Assembly: GCF_900100795.1 (NCBI RefSeq)
Contig: NZ_FNCO01000020.1
Location: forward strand, 62,001 to 126,000
Reading direction: 5' to 3'
Source of the DNA: Pseudomonas abietaniphila
GTDB taxonomy: Bacteria > Pseudomonadota > Gammaproteobacteria > Pseudomonadales > Pseudomonadaceae
DNA: 64,000 nt
Made by a program: the position numbers and the translations under genes
The notes under the pieces: model-generated
What the model was told of the DNA's origin: nothing
The model's input: the letters and a program-made list of their open reading frames with translations, nothing else
Database searches by the model: none
In this document: one piece after another, positions 42,938 to 52,765 of the stretch
How positions within the stretch are numbered: position 1 is the first letter of the stretch
Layout of the letters: the number at the start of each line of letters is the position of its first letter

Positions 42938-44302
42938 ATGAGTTCCAACAACCCGCAAACCCGCGAATGGCAAGCGCTCAGTAGCGAGCATCACTTGGCG
43001 CCGTTCAGCGACTTCAAGCAGCTCAAAGAGAAAGGCCCGCGCATCATCACCCGCGCCAAGGGCGTTTATCTGTGGGACAGCGAAGGCAACAAGATCCTCG
43101 ACGGCATGGCGGGCCTGTGGTGCGTGGCCATCGGTTACGGTCGGGACGAGTTGGCCGATGCCGCCAGCAAGCAGATGCGCGAACTGCCGTATTACAACCT
43201 GTTCTTCCAGACCGCTCACCCGCCAGCGTTGCAACTGGCCAAAGCCATTTCCGACGTCGCCCCTGAGGGCATGAACCACGTGTTTTTCACCGGTTCCGGC
43301 TCCGAAGGCAACGACACTGTCTTGCGGATGGTTCGCCACTACTGGGCGGTCAAAGGCAAGCCGAACAAGAAAGTCATCATCAGCCGCATCAACGGCTACC
43401 ACGGCTCTACCGTGGCGGGCGCCAGTCTGGGCGGCATGACGTATATGCATGAGCAAGGCGATCTGCCGATTCCGGGCATCGTCCACATCCCGCAGCCTTA
43501 CTGGTTCGGTGAAGGTGGTGACATGACCCCTGACGCGTTCGGCGTCTGGGCGGCCGAGCAGCTGGAAAAGAAAATCCTCGAAGTCGGCGAAGACAACGTC
43601 GGCGCGTTCATCGCCGAGCCGATCCAGGGCGCGGGCGGTGTGATCGTTCCGCCTGACACCTACTGGCCGAAGATCAAGGAGATCCTCGCCAAGTACGACA
43701 TCCTGTTCGTCGCCGATGAGGTGATTTGTGGCTTTGGTCGTACCGGTGAGTGGTTCGGTAGCGATTTCTACGACCTCAAGCCTGACCTGATGACCATCGC
43801 CAAGGGCCTGACCTCGGGCTATATCCCCATGGGCGGCGTGATCGTGCGCGATGAGGTGGTGAAAGTGCTGAACGAAGGCGGCGATTTCAACCACGGCTTT
43901 ACCTATTCGGGTCATCCGGTGGCGGCAGCGGTCGGTCTTGAAAACATCCGCATCCTGCGTGATGAAAAGATTGTCGAGCGTGTGAAATCGGAAACGGCAC
44001 CATACTTGCAAAAGCGTTTGCGTGAGTTGAGCGATCATCCGTTGGTGGGTGAAGTTCGTGGCGTCGGCATGCTGGGCGCCATCGAGCTTGTGAAAGACAA
44101 AGCCACTCGCGAGCGTTATGTCGGTCAAGGCGCGGGCATGATTTGCCGAACGTTCTGCTTCAATAACGGACTGATCATGCGAGCGGTGGGTGACACGATG
44201 ATCATTTCGCCGCCGCTGGTGATCAGCTTCGCCGAGATCGATGAGTTGGTGGAAAAAGCACGCAAATGCCTGGACCTGACCCTTGAGGCACTTCAAAGCT
44301 GA
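42938..44302 (+). CDS. spuC: Polyamine:pyruvate transaminase SpuC
   Basis: A 454-residue class III PLP aminotransferase. The start at 42938 follows GGAG at 42926-42929. Visible sites: the PLP phosphate loop GSGSEGND (about 120-126), Asp260 in FVADEVICGFGRTG, and the PLP lysine Lys289 in TIAKGLTSGYIPMGG. SpuC removes the amino group of putrescine, and also of cadaverine or other diamines, onto pyruvate. It lies 72 bases after spuB and ends before a REPIN that separates it from the spuD transport genes. Confidence 0.92.
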   Translation: MSSNNPQTREWQALSSEHHLAPFSDFKQLKEKGPRIITRAKGVYLWDSEGNKILDGMAGLWCVAIGYGRDELADAASKQMRELPYYNLFFQTAHPPALQLAKAISDVAPEGMNHVFFTGSGSEGNDTVLRMVRHYWAVKGKPNKKVIISRINGYHGSTVAGASLGGMTYMHEQGDLPIPGIVHIPQPYWFGEGGDMTPDAFGVWAAEQLEKKILEVGEDNVGAFIAEPIQGAGGVIVPPDTYWPKIKEILAKYDILFVADEVICGFGRTGEWFGSDFYDLKPDLMTIAKGLTSGYIPMGGVIVRDEVVKVLNEGGDFNHGFTYSGHPVAAAVGLENIRILRDEKIVERVKSETAPYLQKRLRELSDHPLVGEVRGVGMLGAIELVKDKATRERYVGQGAGMICRTFCFNNGLIMRAVGDTMIISPPLVISFAEIDELVEKARKCLDLTLEALQS

Positions 44303-44309
44303 GGGCGGA

Positions 44310-44398
44310 TGTGGGAGTGAGCTTGCTCACGAAAGCGGAGTGTCAGTCACTGTATCCGGCACAGGCAGACCGCAATCGTAAGCAAGCCCACTCCCATA
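44310..44398. repeat. REPIN, core type E (GTGAGCTTGCTCACGAA)
   Basis: Left TGTGGGAGTGAGCTTGCTCAC and right GTAAGCAAGCCCACTCCCAT, imperfect. It lies in the spuC-spuD gap. Confidence 0.8.
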
Positions 44399-44544
44399 GA
44401 AGGGTGAGGTTGTTGGCGTGCAGATGAAATCTTTGAAAGTTATGCAATAAGGCAGGCCGGTCCGCTTGTAAGCCCGCCCAGGAAATTGCCAGACTAACGG
44501 TTGTTTTAGTCGCCGCTAACATAAAAAACATTGGAGCTGTACGA

Positions 44545-45642
44545 ATGAAGAAATTTGGCAAAACCCTCCTCGCGTTGTCCTTGATGGGCGTGGTGTCCGC
44601 TGCGGCACACGCCGATGACAAAGTTCTGCATGTCTACAACTGGTCCGATTACATCGCGCCGAACACCATCGCTGATTTCGAAAAGGAATCGGGCATCAAA
44701 GTGGTGTATGACGTCTTCGACAGCAACGAGACCCTGGAAGCCAAATTGCTGGCCGGCAAGTCCGGTTACGACATCGTCGTTCCGTCGAACAACTTCCTGG
44801 CCAAACAGATCAAGGCCGGCGTTTACCAGGAGCTGGACAAGTCCAAGCTTTCCAACTACAAAAACCTGAACGAGAAGCTGCTCAAGGCCGTCTCGGTCAG
44901 CGACCCGGACAACAAGCACGCCTTCCCGTACATGTGGGGCTCGATCGGTATCGGCTTCAACCCGGACAAGGTCAAGGCCGCATTGGGCGCCGATGCGCCG
45001 GTCAATTCCTGGGACCTGCTGTTCAAGCCTGAAAACATCGCCAAGCTCAAAGGCTGCGGTGTGAGCTTCCTGGATTCGCCGACCGAAATGCTGCCAGTGG
45101 CGCTGCATTACCTGGGTCTGCCAACCGACAGCCAGAAGAAAGAAGACATCAAGAAGGCTCAGGATCTTTTCCTGAAAATTCGTCCTTCGGTCACGTACTT
45201 TCACTCGTCCAAATACATTTCGGACCTGGCCAACGGCAACATCTGCGTCGCCGTGGGTTATTCGGGTGACATCTACCAGGCCAAGGCCCGTGCTGAAGAA
45301 GCAGGCGGCAAGGTCAAGGTCAGCTACAACATTCCGAAAGAAGGTGCTGGCAGCTTCTACGACATGGTCGCCATTCCTAAAGACGCCGAAAACGTCGAAG
45401 GCGCCTACAAGTTCATGAACTTCCTGCTGCAGCCTAAAGTCATGGCTGAAATCACCAACGCCGTTCACTTCCCGAACGGTAACGCGGCGGCGACCGAGTT
45501 CGTCGACAAGGACATCACCTCTGACCCAGGCGTTTACCCGCCAGCCGATGTTCTGGCCAAGCTGTACGCGATCGCCGATTTGCCGGCAGCGACCCAGCGT
45601 GAAATGACTCGCGCCTGGACCAACATCAAATCGGGCAAATAA
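44545..45642 (+). CDS. spuD: Putrescine-binding periplasmic protein SpuD
   Basis: A 365-residue PotF-type binding protein. A signal peptide (cleaved after AHA) is followed by KVLHVYNWSDYIAPNTIADFEKE, the polyamine-binding opening with the conserved Trp-Ser-Asp. YDVFDSNETLEAKLLAGKSGYD and SVTYFHSSKYISDLANGNICVA supply further ligand residues. In P. aeruginosa SpuD prefers putrescine. GGAG lies before the start. It is about 61 percent similar by eye to SpuE downstream. Confidence 0.9.
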   Translation: MKKFGKTLLALSLMGVVSAAAHADDKVLHVYNWSDYIAPNTIADFEKESGIKVVYDVFDSNETLEAKLLAGKSGYDIVVPSNNFLAKQIKAGVYQELDKSKLSNYKNLNEKLLKAVSVSDPDNKHAFPYMWGSIGIGFNPDKVKAALGADAPVNSWDLLFKPENIAKLKGCGVSFLDSPTEMLPVALHYLGLPTDSQKKEDIKKAQDLFLKIRPSVTYFHSSKYISDLANGNICVAVGYSGDIYQAKARAEEAGGKVKVSYNIPKEGAGSFYDMVAIPKDAENVEGAYKFMNFLLQPKVMAEITNAVHFPNGNAAATEFVDKDITSDPGVYPPADVLAKLYAIADLPAATQREMTRAWTNIKSGK

Positions 45643-45685
45643 GCCTGGTCAAAGCGTGCCGCCTTATCAGCGGCACGTGCATAGC

Positions 45686-45767
45686 TGTGTAGGAGTGAGC
45701 TTGATCTGGGCCGCAATCGGATGCGTCATTGACACACCGCTTTCGCGGGCAAGCGCGCTCCTACAGG
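45686..45767. repeat. Mosaic REPIN (core types E and A)
   Basis: The left half reads TGTGTAGGAGTGAGCTTGAT, then degenerates to CTGGGCC; the right half is the type A form TCGCGGGCAAGCGCGCTCC. The halves do not pair through the core. Confidence 0.7.
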
Positions 45768-45909
45768 TCCCAAGTCGGGACAGCCATAACGAAAGTTTTT
45801 TTGCGAGCAGGGTTTATCGAAGGTAAGTTGCGCGCCGGATTTGTCACAGGCAGTCGTTACTGTCGTCGGCACGGGCAACAGGCCCACCTACTAAAAAAGG
45901 ACTGCACAC

Positions 45910-47004
45910 GTGTCTATTTCTTTATTTTCCAAAGGCTTGCTACTGGGAGCCGGCCTGACGTTCGCCGTCGGCGCTTACGCGGAGTCCACCGTCCGCATTT
46001 ATAACTGGTCCGATTACATCGGCACCACGACCCTGGCGGATTTCGAATCCAGCACGGGGATCAAGACCAAATACGACGTGTTCGACTCCAACGAAACCCT
46101 GGAAGGCAAGCTGCTGGCCGGGCACACAGGCTATGACGTGGTCGTGCCGTCCAACCACTTCCTTGGCAAGCAGATCAAGGCCGGTGCGTTTCAGAAGCTG
46201 GACAAGTCGCAACTCCCCAATTATTCCAACCTCGACCCCGAGCTGATGAAGCGCCTGGAGAAGAACGATCCCGGCAATCAGTACGCCGTGCCTTATCTGT
46301 GGGGCACTAACGGAATCGGCTACAACGTCGACAAGATCAAGGAAGTGCTGGGCGTCGACACGATCGATTCCTGGGCCGTGCTGTTCGAGCCGGAGAACAT
46401 CAAGAAGCTGAAGAAGTGCGGTGTTGCCTTCCTGGACTCGGCAGATGAAATGATGCCGGCCGTGCTGAATTACATGGGCCTGAACCCCAACAGCACCGAC
46501 GAAAAAGACTACAAGAAAGCCGAAGACAAGCTGCTGAAAGTCCGTCCTTACGTCACCTACTTCAACTCCTCGAAATACATCACGGACCTTGCCAACGGCG
46601 ACATCTGTATCGCAGCCGGTTTCTCGGGTGACGTGTTCCAGGCCAAGGCGCGTGCTGAAGAGGCGGGCAAGGGCGTGAACATCGCGTATTCGATTCCCAA
46701 AGAGGGCGGCAACCTGTGGTTCGACATGCTGGCGATCCCGGCCGATGCGCCAGACGTCAAAGCAGCCCACGCCTTCATCAACTACATCCTCAAGCCTGAC
46801 GTCATTGCCAAAGTCAGCGACCAGGTGGGTTACGCCAACCCGAACCCGGCTTCGGGCGAGCTGATGGATCAGGACATTCGCAACGACGAATCGGTGTACC
46901 CCTCGAAGGAAGTACAGCAGCGTCTGTACGTGAACTCCGAGTTGCCACCGAAAATTCAGCGTGTGATGACGCGCAGCTGGACCAAGATCAAATCCGGTAA
47001 ATAA
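45910..47004 (+). CDS. spuE: Spermidine-binding periplasmic protein SpuE
   Basis: A 364-residue PotF-type binding protein, paralogue of SpuD. The start is GTG at 45910, with AAGGA at 45897-45901. A signal peptide ends near GAYA; the mature part begins STVRIYNWSDYIGTTTLADFE. In P. aeruginosa SpuE binds spermidine, so the pair covers both polyamines for one SpuFGH channel. It ends 55 bases before spuF. Confidence 0.9.
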   Translation: MSISLFSKGLLLGAGLTFAVGAYAESTVRIYNWSDYIGTTTLADFESSTGIKTKYDVFDSNETLEGKLLAGHTGYDVVVPSNHFLGKQIKAGAFQKLDKSQLPNYSNLDPELMKRLEKNDPGNQYAVPYLWGTNGIGYNVDKIKEVLGVDTIDSWAVLFEPENIKKLKKCGVAFLDSADEMMPAVLNYMGLNPNSTDEKDYKKAEDKLLKVRPYVTYFNSSKYITDLANGDICIAAGFSGDVFQAKARAEEAGKGVNIAYSIPKEGGNLWFDMLAIPADAPDVKAAHAFINYILKPDVIAKVSDQVGYANPNPASGELMDQDIRNDESVYPSKEVQQRLYVNSELPPKIQRVMTRSWTKIKSGK

Positions 47005-47059
47005 AGACCTGGCGCCCGGCCGTATTGGCCGGGCGCAAAAACAGTTGGGAGTTTCACCC

Positions 47060-48202
47060 ATGGCAGTTGCCTCCGGCGCCTACAAAAAAGCCCTTGAGGG
47101 TGGTCAGCAACCGAAACAGGTGCTGGTCAAAATCGATCGGGTCACGAAGAAGTTCGATGAGACGGTTGCTGTGGACGATGTGTCTCTGCAGATCAACAAG
47201 GGCGAGATCTTCGCCTTGCTTGGCGGTTCTGGTTCAGGGAAGTCCACGCTCCTGCGCATGCTGGCCGGTTTCGAGCGACCGACCGAGGGCCGGATCTTCC
47301 TCGACGGCGTCGACATCACCGACATGCCGCCGTACGAACGTCCGATCAACATGATGTTCCAGTCCTACGCGCTCTTTCCGCACATGACCGTGGCGCAGAA
47401 CATCGCCTTCGGTCTGCAGCAGGACAAGCTGCCCAAGGCCGAGGTCGAGGCTCGTGTCGCCGAGATGCTCAAGCTGGTGCAGATGACCCAGTACGCCAAG
47501 CGCAAGCCGCACCAACTGTCCGGTGGTCAACGTCAGCGTGTGGCGCTGGCGCGGTCGCTGGCCAAGAAGCCGAAGCTGCTGTTGCTCGACGAGCCGATGG
47601 GCGCGCTGGACAAGAAGCTGCGTTCGCAGATGCAACTGGAGCTGGTGGAGATCATCGAGCGCGTCGGTGTGACGTGCGTGATGGTGACCCACGACCAGGA
47701 AGAGGCCATGACCATGGCCCAGCGCATCGCGATCATGCACTTGGGCTGGATCGCCCAGATCGGCAGCCCGGTCGACATCTACGAAACACCTACCAGCCGT
47801 CTGGTCTGTGAGTTCATCGGCAACGTCAACCTGTTCGACGGTGAAGTCATCGAGGACATGGAAGGTCACGCGCTGATTCGCAGCCCCGAGCTTGAGCGCA
47901 ATATCTACGTCGGCCACGGGGTCAGCACCTCGGTGGAAGACAAGCACATTACCTACGCTATTCGCCCGGAAAAACTGCTGATCACCACCGAGCAGCCGGC
48001 CTACGAATACAACTGGTCGCGCGGCAAGGTCCACGACATCGCTTATCTGGGCGGTCACTCGGTGTTCTACGTGCAACTGGCCTGCGGCAAGCTGGTTCAG
48101 TCCTTTGTTGCCAACGCCGAGCGCCGTGGCGCGCGGCCGACCTGGGACGACGAAGTGTTCGTCTGGTGGGAAGACGACAGCGGCGTGGTACTGCGGTCAT
48201 GA
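47060..48202 (+). CDS. spuF: Polyamine ABC transporter ATPase SpuF
   Basis: A 380-residue PotG-type ATPase. Walker A GGSGSGKST (55-63), signature LSGGQRQR near 155, Walker B LLLLDEPMGALD near 175 and H-loop VTHDQEEAM near 210. The C-terminal third is a TOBE domain typical of the spermidine/putrescine group. The start at 47060 is preferred over 47045 because GGGAG at 47047-47051 lies at proper distance. It powers SpuGH; its stop overlaps spuG by 4 bases. Confidence 0.92.
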   Translation: MAVASGAYKKALEGGQQPKQVLVKIDRVTKKFDETVAVDDVSLQINKGEIFALLGGSGSGKSTLLRMLAGFERPTEGRIFLDGVDITDMPPYERPINMMFQSYALFPHMTVAQNIAFGLQQDKLPKAEVEARVAEMLKLVQMTQYAKRKPHQLSGGQRQRVALARSLAKKPKLLLLDEPMGALDKKLRSQMQLELVEIIERVGVTCVMVTHDQEEAMTMAQRIAIMHLGWIAQIGSPVDIYETPTSRLVCEFIGNVNLFDGEVIEDMEGHALIRSPELERNIYVGHGVSTSVEDKHITYAIRPEKLLITTEQPAYEYNWSRGKVHDIAYLGGHSVFYVQLACGKLVQSFVANAERRGARPTWDDEVFVWWEDDSGVVLRS

Positions 48203-49119
48203 AAATTCGAAAAATCAAACGTGCGCTCAACCGAATAACGCCCAATGGCCGTCAGGCGGTCATCGGGGTTCCATTCCTCTGGCTGTTCCTGTTTTTCGCG
48301 CTGCCGTTTCTGATCGTTATTAAAATCAGTTTCGCCGAAGCCGACGTCGCGATTCCGCCGTACACCGAGATCTTCACGTACGCCGAGCAGAAGCTCGACA
48401 TCGTGCTCAACTTCGCCAACTACGCGTTGTTGACCGGGGACGACCTGTACATTTCGGCGTACCTGGGCTCGCTGAAAATGGCCTTCTTCAGCACCTTGCT
48501 GTGCCTGTTGATCGGCTATCCGATGGCCTACGGCATCTCTATCGCCCGCAAGGAAATGCAGACGGTGCTGTTGCTGCTGATCATGATGCCAACCTGGACG
48601 GCCATCCTGATCCGCGTGTATGCCTGGATGGGCATCCTCAGCAACAACGGCCTGCTCAATGCGTTCCTGATGTGGCTCGGCGTGATCCACGAGCCGTTGC
48701 AGATTCTCAACACCAACCTGGCGGTCTACATCGGCGTGGTGTACTCGTACCTGCCGTTCATGATTCTGCCGCTGTACGCCAACCTGGTGAAGCACGATCA
48801 AAGCCTGCTGGAAGCCGCGTCGGACCTCGGTTCGAGCACCTTCAACAGCTTCTGGAAGATCACCGTGCCGCTGTCGAAAAACGGCATCATCGCTGGCTGC
48901 ATGCTGGTGTTCATCCCGGTGGTGGGTGAGTTCGTTATCCCTGAATTGCTGGGCGGCCCCGAGACGCTGATGATCGGTAAAGTCCTGTGGCAGGAGTTCT
49001 TCAACAACCGCGACTGGCCGGTGGCGTCTGCGCTGGCGGTGGTGATGCTGTTGATCCTTATCGTGCCGATCATTCTGTTCAACCGTAGCCAGGCCAAAGA
49101 ACTGGAGGGCAAAGCATGA
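48199..49119 (+). CDS. spuG: Polyamine ABC transporter permease SpuG
   Basis: A 306-residue inner-membrane permease of the PotH type, with about six spans and an EAA loop reading LEAASDLGSSTFNSFWKITVP (about 204-224). Start and stop overlap spuF and spuH by 4 bases each, so the three are translationally coupled. It forms the channel with SpuH. Confidence 0.92.
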   Translation: MKIRKIKRALNRITPNGRQAVIGVPFLWLFLFFALPFLIVIKISFAEADVAIPPYTEIFTYAEQKLDIVLNFANYALLTGDDLYISAYLGSLKMAFFSTLLCLLIGYPMAYGISIARKEMQTVLLLLIMMPTWTAILIRVYAWMGILSNNGLLNAFLMWLGVIHEPLQILNTNLAVYIGVVYSYLPFMILPLYANLVKHDQSLLEAASDLGSSTFNSFWKITVPLSKNGIIAGCMLVFIPVVGEFVIPELLGGPETLMIGKVLWQEFFNNRDWPVASALAVVMLLILIVPIILFNRSQAKELEGKA

Positions 49120-50006
49120 GAGGCTTCCGATTCTCGAACCTGATGTTGGTACTGGGGCTGGTCTTCATCTACGCGCCCATGGTCATCCTGGTGATTTACT
49201 CGTTCAACGCCTCCAAACTGGTGACGGTCTGGGGCGGCTGGTCGGTGAAGTGGTACGTCGGCCTGCTCGACAACACCCAACTGATGAGCGCAGTGGCCCG
49301 TTCGCTGGAAATCGCCTGCTACACCTCAGTCGCGGCGGTTGCCCTCGGCACCATGGCGGCGTTCGTGCTGACCCGCGTGACGCGCTTCAAAGGGCGTACG
49401 TTCTTCGGCGGTCTGGTGACCGCGCCGTTGGTCATGCCTGAGGTCATCACCGGTCTGTCACTGTTGCTGCTGTTCGTGGCGATGGCGCAGTGGATCGGCT
49501 GGCCGCAGGAGCGTGGCGTCGTCACGATCTGGATCGCCCACACGACGTTCTGTGCGGCGTATGTGGCGGTAGTGGTGTCGGCCCGTCTGCGTGAGCTCGA
49601 CATGTCCATCGAGGAAGCGGCGATGGATCTGGGCGCGCGACCGTGGAAGGTGTTCTTCCTGATCACCATCCCGATGATCGCACCGTCGCTGGCCGCGGGC
49701 GCCATGATGTCCTTCGCGCTGTCGCTGGATGACCTGGTGTTGGCGAGCTTCGTGTCGGGCCCTGGTTCGACGACCTTGCCGATGGAAGTGTTCTCGGCCG
49801 TGCGCCTGGGTGTGAAGCCAGAGATCAACGCCATTGCCAGCCTGATTCTGCTGGCCGTGTCGATCGCGACGTTCCTGGTGTGGTTCTTCAGCCGTCGTGC
49901 AGAAGAGAAGCGCAGAAAGGCGATCCAGCAAGCCATCGAAGAGGCAGCGGCGGATGGCTGGAAACAGCCGGATGTGCGCCGTGCTCAGGTGGTTGAGTCA
50001 GTTTGA
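49116..50006 (+). CDS. spuH: Polyamine ABC transporter permease SpuH
   Basis: A 296-residue PotI-type permease with about six spans and an EAA loop reading IEEAAMDLGARPWKVFFLITIP (about 166-187). It is the last gene of spuDEFGH. The C-terminal 30 residues are charged and extend beyond the usual family length. Two repeat elements follow it. Confidence 0.92.
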   Translation: MRGFRFSNLMLVLGLVFIYAPMVILVIYSFNASKLVTVWGGWSVKWYVGLLDNTQLMSAVARSLEIACYTSVAAVALGTMAAFVLTRVTRFKGRTFFGGLVTAPLVMPEVITGLSLLLLFVAMAQWIGWPQERGVVTIWIAHTTFCAAYVAVVVSARLRELDMSIEEAAMDLGARPWKVFFLITIPMIAPSLAAGAMMSFALSLDDLVLASFVSGPGSTTLPMEVFSAVRLGVKPEINAIASLILLAVSIATFLVWFFSRRAEEKRRKAIQQAIEEAAADGWKQPDVRRAQVVESV

Positions 50007-50024
50007 GCGGGTCCAGCAGCAAGT

Positions 50025-50110
50025 CATGATCATTCCCCCGCCCCGCGTGGGAATGCATCCGCTGACGCTTTGCGTCGTTGATCGGTGGACGCGGAGCGTG
50101 GGAACGATCA
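50025..50110. repeat. Palindromic repeat, GATC...CGCGTGGGAATGC family
   Basis: Same family as the element after hisF: TGATCATTCCC at the left and GCGTGGGAACGATCA at the right, with internal decay. Confidence 0.7.
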
Positions 50111-50131
50111 AAGATCACAGCTGATGTTGAG

Positions 50132-50270
50132 CCTGTAGGAGCGTGGCTTGTCCCGCGATCTGACGGGGACCGGCAGCAAACCCTGTGAATGCGATCTGCC
50201 AGACAGGCCGTATGTACCGGGTTTGCGACGGGTTCCCCGCTAATCGTGGGACACGCCACACTCCTACGTG
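50132..50270. repeat. REPIN, core type B
   Basis: Left CCTGTAGGAGCGTGGCTTGT-CCCGCGATC and right with three changes (AATCGTGGGACACGCCACACTCC). Long loop of about 80 bases, as in the element at 29667. Confidence 0.75.
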
Positions 50271-50282
50271 TGATCGATGTCG

Positions 50283-52682
50283 TCAGTGACTCGGCACCAA
50301 CCGCAACTCCTCTTTGCTGTTCCCCGCCACATCCCCCTCACTGAACTGCTCCGGCACGTACTGGCCGGCGATGTAGCGCTGTGCCTGATCGGCGTAGTGC
50401 TTATCGAACAGCACGCCGCTTTGCCCAACCGGGTTGATGCCCAGCGCATGGGCCGGGTCGGCGAAGTCGATCAGGCGCCGAGTCGACGGGCCATAGGTCA
50501 CAGGCCAGGGGGCAGTGGTGATGCTCGCCGACAGGTTATTCGGCACTTCATGGGTCCCGGGCGCGGCAAACGGGCCGACGTTGAACAGCATGTCCAGCGG
50601 CGGCTGCCGGCCCAGCGGATGTTCGTGTGTCAATGTGTGCGCCTTGCCCCAGGTCCACTCGTCTGCGTTCAGCCCGTAGAGCGACTTCAAATGAGACACC
50701 GTCGCATGCCACGCCACTTTCACGGTGTTGTCGCGGCTTTCCGGTTCGGGCGAGTTACGGTTGTTCCACCAGGGGGAATTGGCATCGGCGGCAAGTTTCG
50801 GCAGCGCCATGTCGATCACGCGCGTCGAGAGCAGGGTTGCGAACAGCCCGTCTCCCAGTTCATCGCGAAAGGTCTGGTCGCAGAGGTTGTAGAGGAACTG
50901 GTTGAAGAGCGTCGCGCCTACCGAATCGACTGAATAATCGCCTTTCCAGGCAGCCAGGCGTTCGATCAGATCGTGCTCTTCAGGATCGGTGATGACCCGA
51001 CGCAGCACGGGAATCAAGGGTTTGAGAATCTGCGCGGCATAGTCAGTCCGGGTGCCCAATTGCAGCGCCTGGCTGTTTTCCAGGTTCCACTTCACCGACG
51101 GATCACTCAGTTGCCTGTTCAACTGACGACCGCGTTCGGCGAGGTTGTAGTAGCCCGGAATTTCCATTCCCGTTGGCGACACGGGCTGGAAGTTGGCCGA
51201 CACGATATAACCCCGCGCCGGGTTTTCTTCCTGAGGGTTGGCGCTGAAAGGATAGAACCCGTCCTTGTCGGCCTGGCTGGTGCTGCCGTCGAGAAGAAAG
51301 GCCGGGTTTACGCCTGCCGGACGCTTGGGCAACTGAGCGGCTGCCCACCAGCCGATATCGCCTTTGGCGTTGGCGTAGACCACGTTCAGGCCCGGTGACT
51401 GGATCTTCTCGGCGGCGCTGCGCATCTTGTCCAGCGTGTCGGCGCGGTTGGCTTCGTAGAAGCCTTGCAGGATCGGGTTCTCGGACTCCAGGAACGACCA
51501 CCACATGGCAACCGGCGTATCGGCGTGCTCTTGAATACCTCTGGCGTTCAGTACGTCGTTGACGATCGGGCCGTGGGGCGACTGGCGCAGCGTGAAGGTA
51601 ATCGGCGATTCGCCTTTGACCTTGATCTGCTCGGGCCGCGAGGTCATCTCTGCCCACGCGCCGTGGTACCAGATCTGATTGGGGTTCTCGGGGTTGACCT
51701 TCTCGGCGATCAGGTCGACGTCGTCGTTCTGGAACATGGTCAGGCTCCAGCCGAAATCCATGTTGTGGCCGAGGAGGGCGAACGGATTGAGCGCCTGAAA
51801 GTGGCCGTATAACTCGAAGCCGGGAGCGGACAGCTGCGCTTCGTACCACACTGCGGGCACCGAGAACCGAATGTGCGGATCGCCCGCCAGCAACGGCTTG
51901 CCGCTCTGCGTGCGACTGCCTGACACCGCCCAGGCATTGCTGCCCTCGAATTGCGGCAGGCCTGCATCCTCCAGCGCTTGCTGGCTGAGCAGCGCCAGGT
52001 CGCTCAGGCCTCTCCAGTCCTTGCTGCTCAGCGCAGGCCCCTGGCCCAACGCGCCTTGGGTTTGCCAGTCGAGATCGAAGACCTTCAAGTACTGCGGCCC
52101 GAGCTGATCGCGCACATAAGTCAGCAGCGGTTCGGTACGAAACGCGGCCGCAAAACTGTACGCCAGATAGCCGCCAATGCTCAGGGTGTCTTCTGCGGTA
52201 AAAGGACGCTTGTCGATGCCCAGCACGTCGAATTCGACGGGTCTGGGGTGAGTCGCCTGAAACTGGTTCACGCCATCCAGATAGGCTTCTAGGGCCTTCC
52301 AGGCAGGCGTGTTCTTGTCTTGGCGGGCCACGTATTCGTCGGCATGTTCACGAATGCGCAGGCTGCGGAACAGTTTGTCGGTGTTGACCAGCTTCGGTCC
52401 GAGGATTTCGGCCAATTCGCCACGGGCGAGCCTGCGCAGTATTTCCATCTGGAACAGGCGATCCTGCGCGTGCACATAACCCAGCGCGCGGTACAGGTCG
52501 TCCTGATTTTCGGCCTTGATGTGCGGCACGCCGCGTTCGTCGTAACGCACACTGACCGGCGCCTTGAGACTGTTCAGCGCCAGCTCGCCGTTGCGCACCG
52601 GTTGTTTGCTGTGGATATACCAGGCACCGCCGCCAGCGATCAGGAGGATCAACAAAGCGATGACGGAAAGGCTGCGTTTCAT
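50283..52682 (-). CDS. Penicillin acylase family enzyme (HacB-like AHL acylase)
   Basis: A 799-residue exported Ntn-hydrolase. An N-terminal membrane segment or signal peptide (about 4-22) precedes the alpha part; the autoprocessing junction reads EGSNAWAVSG with the nucleophile Ser248, then the beta subunit with FGWSLTMFQND and conserved Asn in the later half. Such enzymes cleave penicillins or acyl-homoserine lactones. Its place beside spuH matches P. aeruginosa PA0305, HacB, an AHL acylase, so quorum-signal degradation is the best guess. Substrate is not shown by sequence. It is convergent with spuH. Confidence 0.8.
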   Translation of the reverse strand: MKRSLSVIALLILLIAGGGAWYIHSKQPVRNGELALNSLKAPVSVRYDERGVPHIKAENQDDLYRALGYVHAQDRLFQMEILRRLARGELAEILGPKLVNTDKLFRSLRIREHADEYVARQDKNTPAWKALEAYLDGVNQFQATHPRPVEFDVLGIDKRPFTAEDTLSIGGYLAYSFAAAFRTEPLLTYVRDQLGPQYLKVFDLDWQTQGALGQGPALSSKDWRGLSDLALLSQQALEDAGLPQFEGSNAWAVSGSRTQSGKPLLAGDPHIRFSVPAVWYEAQLSAPGFELYGHFQALNPFALLGHNMDFGWSLTMFQNDDVDLIAEKVNPENPNQIWYHGAWAEMTSRPEQIKVKGESPITFTLRQSPHGPIVNDVLNARGIQEHADTPVAMWWSFLESENPILQGFYEANRADTLDKMRSAAEKIQSPGLNVVYANAKGDIGWWAAAQLPKRPAGVNPAFLLDGSTSQADKDGFYPFSANPQEENPARGYIVSANFQPVSPTGMEIPGYYNLAERGRQLNRQLSDPSVKWNLENSQALQLGTRTDYAAQILKPLIPVLRRVITDPEEHDLIERLAAWKGDYSVDSVGATLFNQFLYNLCDQTFRDELGDGLFATLLSTRVIDMALPKLAADANSPWWNNRNSPEPESRDNTVKVAWHATVSHLKSLYGLNADEWTWGKAHTLTHEHPLGRQPPLDMLFNVGPFAAPGTHEVPNNLSASITTAPWPVTYGPSTRRLIDFADPAHALGINPVGQSGVLFDKHYADQAQRYIAGQYVPEQFSEGDVAGNSKEELRLVPSH

Positions 52683-52765
52683 CCAGAAGGCTCAAAAGGT
52701 GATTGAGAAGGTTTCGCAGGCTACAGAATCGGCGCGACGCTGGGTAGGCGGCGATGACACCCGAT

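Noticed and set aside
41450..44296. Open frame of about 950 codons on the minus strand across spuB and spuC
   Set aside because: It lies opposite two well-supported enzymes, its peptide is rich in His, Arg, Asp and Gln with no domain, and such frames are expected antisense to GC-rich Pseudomonas genes.
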